From an uncultured bacterium (GTDB lineage Bacteria; Electryoneota; Electryoneia; Electryoneales; Electryoneaceae), in NCBI GenBank assembly GCA_913009835.1, contig CAJVXH010000013.1, positions 1-36,112 on the forward strand: 36,112 bases of DNA, in the 5' to 3' direction. A model generated the notes under the pieces. That model saw only the letters and a list, made by a program, of their open reading frames with translations, ran no database searches and was not told the DNA's origin. Below, one piece after another: positions 8,867 to 17,089 of the stretch. Both the position numbers and the translations under genes were made by a program. How positions within the stretch are numbered: position 1 is the stretch's first letter; each line of letters opens with the position of its first letter.

Positions 8867-10108
8867 TTGAACAATCACAAGTTGTTTCGCGTCACCTTGT
8901 TACTCACAAGTATTCTTCTCTTTGTCGGTATTGCCGCTGCCGAGGACTGTGTCAAATGTCACAGCGAGGTAACACCGGGGGCGGTGCAGGACTGGCAATT
9001 GAGCAAGCATGCCGCTGAAGATGTTACCTGCAGCACTTGTCACGGCGAAAACCATTCATCAGCGGAAGACGTTGCAAACGTTGAATTGCCGACACCGCAA
9101 ACTTGCGCTGTATGCCATGAAGATCGAGTTGACCAGTACATGGCCGGAAAGCACTCCCTCGCCTGGGCTGCGTTGCAAGCCATGCCAACCGTGCACTGGA
9201 ACCCATCAGAGTTGATCGAAGGTGGTAAAGGTTGCGGCGGCTGCCACAAGATCGGCGTCAAATCGGATGAAGAGATTCTCGCGCTGAAAGAGGATGGACA
9301 CGTTTTCGGCAACGCTTCCTGCGATGCCTGCCACACCCGCCACACCTTCTCCGTGGAAGAAGCTCGTCAGCCCGAAGCATGTAAAACATGCCACATGGGT
9401 TTCGACCATCCACAGTGGGAGATGTATTCCTCATCAAAGCATGGCGTGCGCAACGATCTGGTCCAAAAAGGCGTCCTCCCGGAAGGCACCGCCGCCCCCA
9501 CCTGCCAGACCTGCCACATGCCGGACGGTAACCACGAAGTCCGCACTGCCTGGGGGTTCCTGGCTGTACGTCTGCCGCTACCGGAAGATTCGGTGTGGGC
9601 TGCTGACCAGGTAACCATCCTGCAAGCCCTCGGCGTGCTCGACCTCGAAGGCAATCCGACTGCATTGCTGGATGTAGTCGTCGGTGCTGATATTGCACGC
9701 TCCACCCAGGAAGCGTTCGATGTGGAACGTAACAAGATGATTGAAGTATGCTCGGATTGTCACTCCGAAAACTTCGCCGTCGGTGAATTGGAAAAGGGTG
9801 ACCAGATGATCCGTCAGGCGGATCATCTGATGGCGGAAGCGATCCGAACTGTCGCCGGTCTGTACCAGGATGGTACCATCGTCAAACATGACGCATACCC
9901 GATGGAGTTCCCACTGCTGCTGACTTTCTACGACGCTCCGACATCCATCGAGCAGAAGCTGCACGTCATGTTCCTCAAGCATCGCATGAGAACATTCCAG
10001 GGCACCTTCCATCAGAGTCCCGACTATGCCCTGTGGTACGGTTGGGCTGAGATGAAGATGGATCTGACCGAGATCAATGAAATGGCCGAAGAGATGAGGC
10101 ACAACTGA
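8867..10108 (+). CDS. Periplasmic octaheme cytochrome c, hydroxylamine-oxidoreductase-like
   Basis: Eight CxxCH heme-binding motifs (CVKCH, CSTCH, CAVCH, CGGCH, CDACH, CKTCH, CQTCH, CSDCH) follow a signal peptide ending ...GIAAAE. Spacing and the C-terminal helical part (SPDYALWYGWAEMKMDL) match the HAO/octaheme family, whose members handle nitrogen compounds such as hydroxylamine or nitrite. The protein is only about 413 residues from TTG 8867, which has a GGGG-containing site upstream; a longer TTG start at 8828 is open but would delay the signal peptide. Oxidative HAO needs a Tyr cross-linked to the catalytic heme. I cannot establish whether it is present, so a reductive role is equally possible. 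No membrane quinol oxidase, NrfH or other redox partner is encoded next to it. Eight hemes are certain; the substrate is not. Confidence 0.88.
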   Translation: MNNHKLFRVTLLLTSILLFVGIAAAEDCVKCHSEVTPGAVQDWQLSKHAAEDVTCSTCHGENHSSAEDVANVELPTPQTCAVCHEDRVDQYMAGKHSLAWAALQAMPTVHWNPSELIEGGKGCGGCHKIGVKSDEEILALKEDGHVFGNASCDACHTRHTFSVEEARQPEACKTCHMGFDHPQWEMYSSSKHGVRNDLVQKGVLPEGTAAPTCQTCHMPDGNHEVRTAWGFLAVRLPLPEDSVWAADQVTILQALGVLDLEGNPTALLDVVVGADIARSTQEAFDVERNKMIEVCSDCHSENFAVGELEKGDQMIRQADHLMAEAIRTVAGLYQDGTIVKHDAYPMEFPLLLTFYDAPTSIEQKLHVMFLKHRMRTFQGTFHQSPDYALWYGWAEMKMDLTEINEMAEEMRHN

Positions 10109-10117
10109 CAGGCGATA

Positions 10118-10232
10118 GGAAGACAAGGCTATAGGATATAGGAAGACAAGGCTATAGGATATAGGAAGACAAGGCTATAGGATATAGGAAGACAAGGCTA
10201 TAGGCTATAGGAAGACAAGGCTATAGGATATA
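10118..10232. repeat. 23-bp tandem repeat, five units
   Basis: GGAAGACAAGGCTATAGG-containing units start at 10118, 10141, 10164, 10187 and 10210, an exact 23-bp period; a truncated sixth begins at 10233. The array starts ten bases after the cytochrome stop codon. The word GGCTATAGGCTAT recurs at about 27577. Confidence 0.9.
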
Positions 10233-10253
10233 GGAACAGATAGAAAAAACAGG

Positions 10254-10278
10254 CCCGTGCTTGCTCGTCAAGCGCGGG
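10254..10278. repeat. Family F hairpin
   Basis: CCCGTGCTTGctcgtCAAGCGCGGG, preceded by CAGG and followed by GTTATC. It matches the copy at 27635-27658 almost exactly and the 3302 copy with changed stem bases. Confidence 0.8.
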
Positions 10279-10449
10279 TTATCTGTCTGTCTGTTTGACT
10301 GGCTCCGGACTGCGGACTGCGGACTGAATGGTGCCCCTGCGGGCTCTGCCAGCAGGGATGGTTCGGGATCGAGTCATTCCGTGATGAATATTCCCGACTT
10401 GACGGGCACACTCGGGGCAAACCCTAATAGTATCTATACGTTTGATCAT
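10279..10449. other. Repeat remnants between cytochrome and SUI1 genes
   Basis: No gene. It contains a triple CGGACTG run (about 10306-10326), a hairpin-like CCCTGcgggctctgccagCAGGG, and a half copy of family G (CCCGACTTGACGGG, about 10392). It appears to be decayed repeat material. Confidence 0.5.
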
Positions 10450-10469
10450 CCACGACATGAATGTCGTGG
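10450..10469. repeat. Family B palindrome (CCACGACAT/ATGTCGTGG)
   Basis: Perfect 9-bp arms around GA, bordered by GATCATCC and GGGCATG, the same borders as family A. Confidence 0.85.
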
Positions 10470-10513
10470 GCATGGCACCAAGTTGTTTCATCCGGGAAAC
10501 CGGAACTCAAACA

Positions 10514-10840
10514 TCACCCACCCTTTATCACCAACCCTTCCTTCACCAGCAATTCACGGGCTCTGACCCGTTGGTCGCCCTGAAGCTCAACAACCGTCCC
10601 CTTGGTCGTCCCGCCCACTCCGCAGGCGTTCTTCAACTTCTTGCCGAGATTCTTGGCGTGCTCGGGGTTTACCCCATGTATCTCGACTACGGTTACGGTC
10701 TTACCACGCCGGCCCTTTTTCTCAATACGCAAAACGGCTTCCATGTTACCGGAGGGTACGGGTGCCGTTTCCTCTTCCAGGGTGGGTTCAACCCGGCCAG
10801 TAGAATAGACCAGACCACCAGTTCGTTTACTTTTTGCCAT
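10514..10840 (-). CDS. yciH: SUI1/YciH-family translation factor
   Basis: A 108-residue protein whose C-terminal two thirds is a SUI1 (eIF1-like) domain: VTVVEIHGV, then LGKKLKNACGVGGTTKGTVVELQGD and a final VKEGLVIKGG. The basic N-terminus (about 1-40) is the usual bacterial YciH linker. In bacteria the family binds near the ribosomal P site and is thought to affect start-codon fidelity. It starts 23 bases after the stop of the HEAT-repeat gene on the same strand, so both may share a transcript. It ends convergently against the cytochrome locus. Confidence 0.92.
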   Translation of the reverse strand: MAKSKRTGGLVYSTGRVEPTLEEETAPVPSGNMEAVLRIEKKGRRGKTVTVVEIHGVNPEHAKNLGKKLKNACGVGGTTKGTVVELQGDQRVRARELLVKEGLVIKGG

Positions 10841-10863
10841 CTGTACGAAACTCTCTACTATCT

Positions 10864-12117
10864 CTACCGATCACCGACAATCGAGCGGATTGCATTCTTA
10901 GCCTCAGATCGGATCAGAACATCCTTGTCGTTGAGCAGCTTCTGCAATTCAGGTATGGCAGCTGCTGCTGGAGGGCCTATTTCCCCAAGCACTCTTGCCC
11001 CCCCAAATCGACGATATACACTGCCCGATTTTAATTGCTGTATCATCTCATCAACCACTTCCGGGCCCAAGGTACTCAAGGCGCGAATCACAGCCAGACG
11101 CACTTCCACCTTGGAATCATCCAAACGCAAGATCAGAGTTGACTTTGCAGTTTCTGCCAACGATGAAAATGTGCCAATGACTCGGGCGGCGCCTTCGCGT
11201 GAACGCCAATACTTGTCAGTGAGAGCGTTGATCAACTCCTTACCGCCGATGGGTCCAATACTAATCAAGGCTTGCACGATTTCTTCGCGAACTTCGTCAT
11301 CAGTATCACGTAAAGCATATACTATGCTTGGATATACCGGAATAGCGGATGTTCTCGCAGCACCCAAAGCCTTAACCGCCTCAATACGTACTTTTGGATT
11401 ATCGTCACGCAGGGCAATGCTGAGAGGAGTTAAAACCAGCACAAGATCTTCACCTTGCATGCGTGAAAGAATCTGGCAGGCACGTAATCGATGAGCATCA
11501 TCACCATCTTCAAGCCAGGGCAGGACCGCTTCAACCGCCGCCTCACCCATGTTGCCCAACGCTGAAATCGCTATTGAACTGGTCTGTTCACGATCAGCGG
11601 CTTCCAGCATCAACGGAATCTGGCTGGATGCCGCCGGACCAATGCCGCCCAGGGCATATAGTAAATTTGCCTGAGTGCTGTAATCCGTAGAACGAAGCAA
11701 ATTTCCCAATATCTCTGTTGCCGGTGCAGAAGCTGGTCCAATTCCACCCAACGCCATCGCCGCACAGGAAATCCGTCTCTCGTCAACTTCGTTTAACTCT
11801 TCCAGAAGAAAGGGTACCAGGGGAGCAGCGGGAGGGCCGATATAATCTATGGCGGAAGCGAGCCTGCAACGCGCTTCCACTGACTCATAATCCTTCCAGG
11901 CATCGAGGATATATGGTACCGAACCTTCTCCAACCTCGACTATGGCAGTCAGGCTTTTCTCTATTGTGCGTTCATTTTCAGTTGTCACATATCGTTCAAT
12001 ATGTTTGCTGATCCCCATCCTGTTGTATGTTGGTTCCTGTTCCATAGAACAGCCAAAAAACATGAGCATGAATATCACGCTGAGAACACAATTCAGGAGA
12101 AGTGCCGACCATCGCAT
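10864..12117 (-). CDS. HEAT-repeat lipoprotein
   Basis: A 417-residue protein starting with a lipoprotein signal peptide: hydrophobic stretch, then FFGC with the lipidated Cys at 23. The rest is a run of about nine to ten HEAT/PBS-lyase-type helical repeats, with recurring GPPAAPLVPFLLEEL, LGGIGPASAPATEIL and ALGNMGEAAVEAVL units. Such solenoids bind proteins; no catalytic motif is present. It is probably anchored in the outer or inner membrane facing the periplasm, as a scaffold. Upstream is a repeat-free divergent gap shared with the MFS transporter; downstream the SUI1 gene follows closely. Confidence 0.85.
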   Translation of the reverse strand: MRWSALLLNCVLSVIFMLMFFGCSMEQEPTYNRMGISKHIERYVTTENERTIEKSLTAIVEVGEGSVPYILDAWKDYESVEARCRLASAIDYIGPPAAPLVPFLLEELNEVDERRISCAAMALGGIGPASAPATEILGNLLRSTDYSTQANLLYALGGIGPAASSQIPLMLEAADREQTSSIAISALGNMGEAAVEAVLPWLEDGDDAHRLRACQILSRMQGEDLVLVLTPLSIALRDDNPKVRIEAVKALGAARTSAIPVYPSIVYALRDTDDEVREEIVQALISIGPIGGKELINALTDKYWRSREGAARVIGTFSSLAETAKSTLILRLDDSKVEVRLAVIRALSTLGPEVVDEMIQQLKSGSVYRRFGGARVLGEIGPPAAAAIPELQKLLNDKDVLIRSEAKNAIRSIVGDR

Positions 12118-12416
12118 ATGACGCCTCGAAAGTTGAAGAATTCATGCAGATCAAGAGGGAGGGCATATTCATTCCCCCCACCAGAATGAAACATAAGCAT
12201 ACTCAAAGATTATCAATTTGGGACTGAACGTATCAGCTAGTATACGCAATCATTCAGCTCCATGCTCCGCAAAATGTTGAAGCCAAGATAAAGCTGAGGA
12301 ATTTGTGACTCCAGAGCTTGATGAGATTAAGTGTTCAGAGAACGCATATCAGTATCCGGTCTCCGATAATAAAGGATAGTGGGTAAAGCTTACACTTTCC
12401 AAGTATATTTTCCGCC
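12118..12416. other. Divergent promoter gap, HEAT lipoprotein / MFS
   Basis: About 300 bases with no gene and no palindromic repeats. Promoters for both flanking genes are expected; I see no distinctive operator or riboswitch. Confidence 0.45.
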
Positions 12417-13670
12417 ATGCGTGTCTGGTACTTCAACCTGCAACTACCCTCCGATGTTCTGCGTAACCGCTTCATACTGGCGGTCACCCTCGCAGGCCCG
12501 ACAATGGCAGTCATCCGCTTCGGGGAAGTAATAGCACGCAAATCCCTCGATGCCGACCCCCTGATGATCACCCTGCTGACCATGGTGATGCCAGTTTCCA
12601 GCCTGGCAGCGCTGTGGGTTGGACAGATACTCACCGGACGTGACCAGCGTCCGTTCATCCTGGTAGCCGGTATTATCAGCAGCCTGGCGCTGATGAGCGG
12701 AATCTTCATGACCAATGTGTATCACCTGCTGCTGATGTTCGTATTCTTCTTTCTGCCATTCACCGTCCAACTGACCGGGCAGAGCCGCATCCTCCAACAA
12801 CACATCGCAAGGGATAAACAGGGTGGATTGTTCGGTTTCTCAAACGGACTACGTGAATCAATGGCCGCTGTAGTGTCGCTCGGGGCAGGATATTACATGG
12901 ACCATCTCACCGGCGGATTCAGACACGTTTTCCTGTTCGCCGGAGTCTTCAATCTGCTCTCGACCTTCGTATACGCATCCATGCCAACCAAGGCTGATCG
13001 ATCGGCCAAGATGGAGCGTTTCGTCTTCAAGCATTTTACCCAACCCTTGAAGGATATGGTGGCATTGCTGAAACGTCGCCCCGATTTCTTCCGCTTCGAA
13101 ATGGGATTCATGGTCTACGGAATCGCCTTTATGACTACCCTGCCAGTGGTGCCGCTGTTCCTGGTTGATGAACTGGGGCTGGACTACGCTACCATCGGAA
13201 TGGCGCGCGGGACAGTGTTTCAACTACTCATCATCCCCTCAATGGCGCTGTTCGGACGTTGGTTCGACAGACTGTCAGTCCATATGCTCGCCTCCCGAGT
13301 GTTCACCATACTCGCCGTATTTCCACTTCTGCTGATCGGTGCGAAAATATTCCCCACAATGAGCCTGACCTTTGTCTACGCGGCCTTCATCAGCTTCGGC
13401 ATTGCCATGGGAGGGGTGATCGTGCTCTGGAATATCTCCAGCGTCCGTTTTGCAGGCGACGAAGACGCTGGCATTTACCAGAGCGTACACCTTACCGCGA
13501 TGGGGGTACGGGGGATGTTCGCGCCGCTGCTGGCATATGTAATCATGAACGTGTTCGGCACAATAACCGCCCTCGTGGTTGCCGCAGTCCTGTGGGTGAT
13601 CTCCGGACAGATCATGCAGTTCCTCAATCGGTATGATGGGGGTAATACAGACATTTTGTCTGCTGAATAA
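12417..13670 (+). CDS. Major facilitator superfamily transporter
   Basis: A 417-residue, strongly hydrophobic protein with about twelve membrane segments in two halves, joined by a charged central loop (residues about 185-220, KADRSAKMERFVFKHF). The A-loop-like DKQGGLFGFSNGLRE between helices 4 and 5 and the pseudo-repeat FGRWFDRLS in the second half (between helices 8 and 9) fit MFS. Substrate cannot be inferred; proton-driven efflux or uptake across the inner membrane is likely. The start is ATG 12417, without a strong ribosome site. It is apparently monocistronic; the 227-base gap downstream holds the promoter region of the next unit. Confidence 0.85.
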   Translation: MRVWYFNLQLPSDVLRNRFILAVTLAGPTMAVIRFGEVIARKSLDADPLMITLLTMVMPVSSLAALWVGQILTGRDQRPFILVAGIISSLALMSGIFMTNVYHLLLMFVFFFLPFTVQLTGQSRILQQHIARDKQGGLFGFSNGLRESMAAVVSLGAGYYMDHLTGGFRHVFLFAGVFNLLSTFVYASMPTKADRSAKMERFVFKHFTQPLKDMVALLKRRPDFFRFEMGFMVYGIAFMTTLPVVPLFLVDELGLDYATIGMARGTVFQLLIIPSMALFGRWFDRLSVHMLASRVFTILAVFPLLLIGAKIFPTMSLTFVYAAFISFGIAMGGVIVLWNISSVRFAGDEDAGIYQSVHLTAMGVRGMFAPLLAYVIMNVFGTITALVVAAVLWVISGQIMQFLNRYDGGNTDILSAE

Positions 13671-13757
13671 GGGATTCTGAACTGATATTCCATATTGCTC
13701 CACAAGGGCGCACAAACCCGAACTAATCCGTTTGTCAAGAGAATACAGCTTGCACTA

Positions 13758-13819
13758 TTGACTTTAACTTGACTATCTTTGCATTACACTGACGTCATAC
13801 TGACACCACACTGACGTCA
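13758..13819 (+). promoter_or_regulatory. 11-bp-periodic repeats, candidate operator of the XRE-ImmA/PIN unit
   Basis: TTGACT occurs at 13758 and again at 13769 (11 bp apart). Just downstream ACACTGACGTCA occurs exactly at 13786 and 13808 (22 bp apart), with an imperfect copy (ATACTGACACCA, 9 of 12) exactly midway at 13797. Repeats on one face of the helix in front of an HTH gene are typical of cooperative autoregulation. The -10 element is not clear. Confidence 0.55.
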
Positions 13820-13897
13820 AGGTAGAAGCAATCGGCTTGATTATTCAGCTTTGTTAAGCACTGAGTCAGGGCGGAGCGATCTAGACTGGAGAGACCT

Positions 13898-15055
13898 GTG
13901 TCTGAAATAAAAGACCTGAATTGGATGGATATCGGTCAACGTTTGCGAAAGCTACTCGGAGAAAGTGGTATTTCCCAGAACCGCCTCGCTTCCTATCTCG
14001 GTTATTCCGAAACGATGATAAGTCGGATTCTTAAGGGAGAGCGTGGATTTGGTCCTCTGACACTGAACCGACTTGTCAGACTTTTTGAACGTTCTATGCA
14101 GGAGATTCTGGAAGGCCCACTAGTCGAGGATCAGTCCGCCGTTTTCTTCATGAATGAAGATCGGACAATTCTCCCTTCAGCTCTCGCCCCACGAATCCGT
14201 GGGTACGCGATGAGATATGCCGACGCATTCGATCTGTTCCGTCCTGACGGTCGCATTGACCCAACGCAACTTCGTGTTAAATCTGAAACCCAGTGGATGC
14301 GTGGCGGACTTACGGCAAATAACTTGAGACATAAAATCGGACGCGAAACTGGACCACTGATTGATCTTGTCGGATTCGTCGAAGATTTAGGTATCGCTGT
14401 CGCTATAGTTGATTCAGATAGTGTTCGTGGTGTCAGCTTTCACTGGCCAGAAGGTGAACGAGCTATAGTTGTAGGAAGCGGGCTTCACCCGGACGTTTTG
14501 CGTTTCACAATAGCCCATGAACTGGGCCACATCTTCCTTGAGGATGAACGCAAACTATGGGATCCTCATTTTAAGGAAACACAGCAAAAGAATCGTGATC
14601 GTCTCTTTCTAACCCCCGATCCGGGCGAACAAGCCGCAAACGCTTTTGCCGCACACCTCCTTCTACCAGATACGGATGTCGATAATATCATTCCAGCTCC
14701 TGTATCTGAAATGAAGTCAGGGAATCCACTTGACCAGTGGTCCGAAGCGATCCTTTACCTTCGACAGGAGTATGGTGTTGGAGCTGATATCGCTTGGTGG
14801 AGAATCAGACATTTGGGGTACATGAACCAAGAATTGGCTGAGAAATATTGGGCTCACGCTAGACTCCTCTGTAACGATGCAAGATTGGCTGAACCCTATA
14901 GTTTGCCGCCTGATATTACTCGGCTTGGCTTCGACGGATTCAATCCATCACGTCGCTATCAAAGGCTGGTGAACCTACTTCGACAACAAGAAAAACTAAC
15001 AGCGGAAGAAGCTGTGCATTTACTCGGTGGCAAGAGGCAAGGACTTGCTGCATGA
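13898..15055 (+). CDS. XRE-type HTH fused to ImmA/IrrE metallopeptidase, putative antitoxin
   Basis: A 385-residue fusion. Residues 12-70 are a Cro/C1 helix-turn-helix (ISQNRLASYLGYSETMISRI). Residues about 145-260 are an ImmA/IrrE (DUF955) zinc peptidase with HELGH at 207-211 and the third-ligand motif EQAANAFAAHLLLP starting at Glu244. The C-terminal 120 residues are unassigned. ImmA/IrrE-XRE proteins cleave or bind repressors and partners in mobile elements, stress responses and toxin-antitoxin modules. The start is GTG 13898, preceded by CTGGAGAG. The stop overlaps the next start by ATGA, so the two are translationally coupled. I infer that it represses its own promoter through the 11-bp repeats and controls the downstream PIN-like protein. 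Confidence 0.88.
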   Translation: MSEIKDLNWMDIGQRLRKLLGESGISQNRLASYLGYSETMISRILKGERGFGPLTLNRLVRLFERSMQEILEGPLVEDQSAVFFMNEDRTILPSALAPRIRGYAMRYADAFDLFRPDGRIDPTQLRVKSETQWMRGGLTANNLRHKIGRETGPLIDLVGFVEDLGIAVAIVDSDSVRGVSFHWPEGERAIVVGSGLHPDVLRFTIAHELGHIFLEDERKLWDPHFKETQQKNRDRLFLTPDPGEQAANAFAAHLLLPDTDVDNIIPAPVSEMKSGNPLDQWSEAILYLRQEYGVGADIAWWRIRHLGYMNQELAEKYWAHARLLCNDARLAEPYSLPPDITRLGFDGFNPSRRYQRLVNLLRQQEKLTAEEAVHLLGGKRQGLAA

Positions 15056-15609
15056 GCGACAAGCCAAGCGGTTTACAAAGACTTGAAGTTGTATTGGATA
15101 CCTGTGTCTGGATAATGGCGCACGAGAGTGGTTCTCTCGATGCGCTGTTGTTGTTGGGACGTGACTCAGTCAACTGGCTCATTCCCTGGGAAAAAGATCC
15201 GACAGAGGCTACTATCATTTCAGAATTGCAGCTTCATCTACCGGATGACGCCGTAACTCGTATACTCAATGACCCAGGGGGACCGGCAAAGGTTGATATG
15301 GATGCAAGTGATGTTCTGCTTACCTATCGGATTCATCAGCAATTCTTCGTCGTCCCGTCTAGATCAACACCTCGTTCTCGTGACGGTGGTCGTGCGGCGG
15401 CAAATGAAGGCGAAGCAGCAGGAATAGCAGCCGCTATCAAGAAAGAGGCTTGTTTTTGTACCAATGAAAAAGACAAAGCTCTGACTGCCGCAAAAGCAGA
15501 ACTGGGACAATCGAAAGCTTTCCATTTCAAAGATTTGATGATTCATCTTGAAGAGAATGGAATCACCCTCCCAAGCCCCCTTTTCGGAAAACAGAAAAGG
15601 AAGCCATAG
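15052..15609 (+). CDS. PIN-like domain protein, putative toxin nuclease
   Basis: A 185-residue protein with PIN-fold signs: an N-terminal strand ending in the acidic LDTCVW (Asp16), a central GEAAGIAAAI helix preceded by NEGE (Glu119/Glu121), and a later FCTNEKDKALTAA segment giving Glu139/Asp141. These are the positions of the three to four metal-binding acids of PIN ribonucleases, as in VapC. It is longer than VapC (about 130) and has an insert at about 45-110. It is coupled by ATGA overlap to the XRE-ImmA gene, the usual layout of antitoxin before toxin. I do not recognise the exact subfamily; the PIN assignment rests on motif pattern only. Confidence 0.6.
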   Translation: MSDKPSGLQRLEVVLDTCVWIMAHESGSLDALLLLGRDSVNWLIPWEKDPTEATIISELQLHLPDDAVTRILNDPGGPAKVDMDASDVLLTYRIHQQFFVVPSRSTPRSRDGGRAAANEGEAAGIAAAIKKEACFCTNEKDKALTAAKAELGQSKAFHFKDLMIHLEENGITLPSPLFGKQKRKP

Positions 15610-15765
15610 CAATTTCACAATGCATTGCTCTGCAAATAGGTCTCCCATTTCATTCTATTTCCCCTCTTCAATTCCACACACTTTCTCGCCCGCGAGTTGC
15701 CTCACTCCAAAGCAAAGCTCTATCTTCCCGCGCATATCCAGTACTTTCGCATGAAAAGGAAGCGC

Positions 15766-16659
15766 ATGCCTGTACCAGACTGTCATCAAAAAGGCCGTCT
15801 CGAACTGCCAGCCGATGAACTGCGAGACGTCGCGAAAGATGTTCGACGCGATATACTCACGATGATAGCCAATGCCGGATCTGGTCACACCGGAGGGTCG
15901 CTGTCAGCCTGCGATTTCCTTACCGCTATCCTCTTTCATGCAGCGAAGATCGACCCTCGCAATCCTAAATGGAATGAACGTGATTACTGGAATGTTTCCA
16001 ACGCTCACATCTCACCGTTGATATACAGCGTGATGGCTGAGCGTGGCTATTTCCCGCTGAACGAACTGCTGGGATTCCGTCAGATCAAGGGTAACCTGCA
16101 GGGGCATCCATCCGCGCATGATACCCCGGGCATCGAAGTGTCTGCCGGATCGTTGGGACAGGGATTGAGCGTGGCGATTGGCGTGGCGCTGGCGTCCAAG
16201 ATGGACAAACACCCGCGACGAGTATTCTGCTGCATGGGTGACGGCGAACAGCAGGAAGGATCGGTCTGGGAAGCTGCGATGTGCGCCGCTCATTATCATT
16301 GCGACAACATCACCGCAATCATAGACTATAACCGGGTTCAGATAGATGGACCAGTCGAAGAGGTGATCGGCATTGATCCACTGGCTGACAAATGGCGCGC
16401 TTTCAACTGGCATGTGCTCGAGATTGACGGGCATGACATGGAGCAGATCGTTGATGCCCTGGCTGAAGCTGATCGTCTGACCGAACGGCCCACAGTCATC
16501 CTCGCCAACACCTTGATGGGGAAGGGGTGGAAGGAGATCGAGGATGATTACCGTTGGCATGGACGACCCGTAAACCCGGACGAAGCCAACACCGCCCTCC
16601 AACTCATGGGCACTTCATACGATGAGTGGTTAGGTCGATTGAAGAAGCCATCATCCTGA
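15766..16659 (+). CDS. Transketolase, N-terminal (TPP-binding) subunit
   Basis: About 297 residues forming the first half of a split transketolase, which moves two-carbon ketol units in the pentose phosphate pathway. Visible are the substrate/TPP segment SGHTGGSLSACDFL, the TPP motif beginning GDGEQQEGSVWEA and ending near IIDYNRVQ, and the SLGQGLSVAIGVA motif. I choose ATG 15766 since AAGGAAG lies a few bases upstream; upstream in-frame ATGs at 15697 and 15751 add sequence unlike the family. The stop codon and last residues lie inside a 36-bp repeat that recurs at 18109. The C-terminal subunit follows after a 430-base repeat array. Confidence 0.93.
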   Translation: MPVPDCHQKGRLELPADELRDVAKDVRRDILTMIANAGSGHTGGSLSACDFLTAILFHAAKIDPRNPKWNERDYWNVSNAHISPLIYSVMAERGYFPLNELLGFRQIKGNLQGHPSAHDTPGIEVSAGSLGQGLSVAIGVALASKMDKHPRRVFCCMGDGEQQEGSVWEAAMCAAHYHCDNITAIIDYNRVQIDGPVEEVIGIDPLADKWRAFNWHVLEIDGHDMEQIVDALAEADRLTERPTVILANTLMGKGWKEIEDDYRWHGRPVNPDEANTALQLMGTSYDEWLGRLKKPSS

Positions 16660-16686
16660 ACGGATGTGAAGGATCTCGGTTTTTGA
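16651..16686 (+). repeat. 36-bp direct repeat, copy 1
   Basis: The word starting TCATCCTGAACGGATGTGAA is identical at 18109-18144. It supplies the final Ser codons and TGA stop of the N subunit. Related sequences (CCTGA-GC-GAAGGATCT) are common intergenic repeats in many bacterial genomes. A diverged reverse copy appears near 35838-35856. Confidence 0.9.
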
Positions 16687-16692
16687 ACTTGC

Positions 16693-17055
16693 CCCAGACA
16701 TTTATGTCTGGGGAGAACGAGAGTTTCGTTGGATAGATAGTCCCAGACATTTATGTCTGGGGAGAACGAGAGTTTTGTTGGATAGATAATCCCAGACATT
16801 TATGTCTGGGGAGAACGAGAGTTTCGTTGGATAGATAATCCCAGACATTTATGTCTGGGGAGAACGAGAGTTTCGTTGGATAGATAATCCCAGACATTTA
16901 TGTCTGGGGAGAACGAGAGTTTCGTTGGATAGATAGTCCCAGACATTTATGTCTGGGGAGAACGAGAGTTTCGTTGGATAGATAGTCCCAGACATTTATG
17001 TCTGGGGAGAACGAGAGTTTCGTTGGATAGATAGTCCCAGACATAAATGTCTGGG
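16693..17055 (+). repeat. 49-bp tandem array carrying eight family A palindromes
   Basis: Palindromes start at 16693, 16742, 16791, 16840, 16889, 16938, 16987 and 17036: an exact 49-bp period, a 20-bp hairpin plus a 29-bp conserved linker (GAGAACGAGAGTTTCGTTGG...). The linkers differ by only a few single bases. The last hairpin has the opposite loop (ATAAAT rather than ATTTAT), so the array closes with an inverted copy. It lies between the two subunits of one enzyme. Constant linkers rule out CRISPR. Confidence 0.95.
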
Positions 17056-17089
17056 GCATGGTACCGTCCGACAGGTAAGTCAGAAAACA

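Noticed and set aside
16693-17055. CRISPR array
   Set aside because: Hairpins recur at a constant 49-bp spacing, but the intervening 29 bases are conserved rather than unique, and no cas gene is near. It is a tandem repeat.
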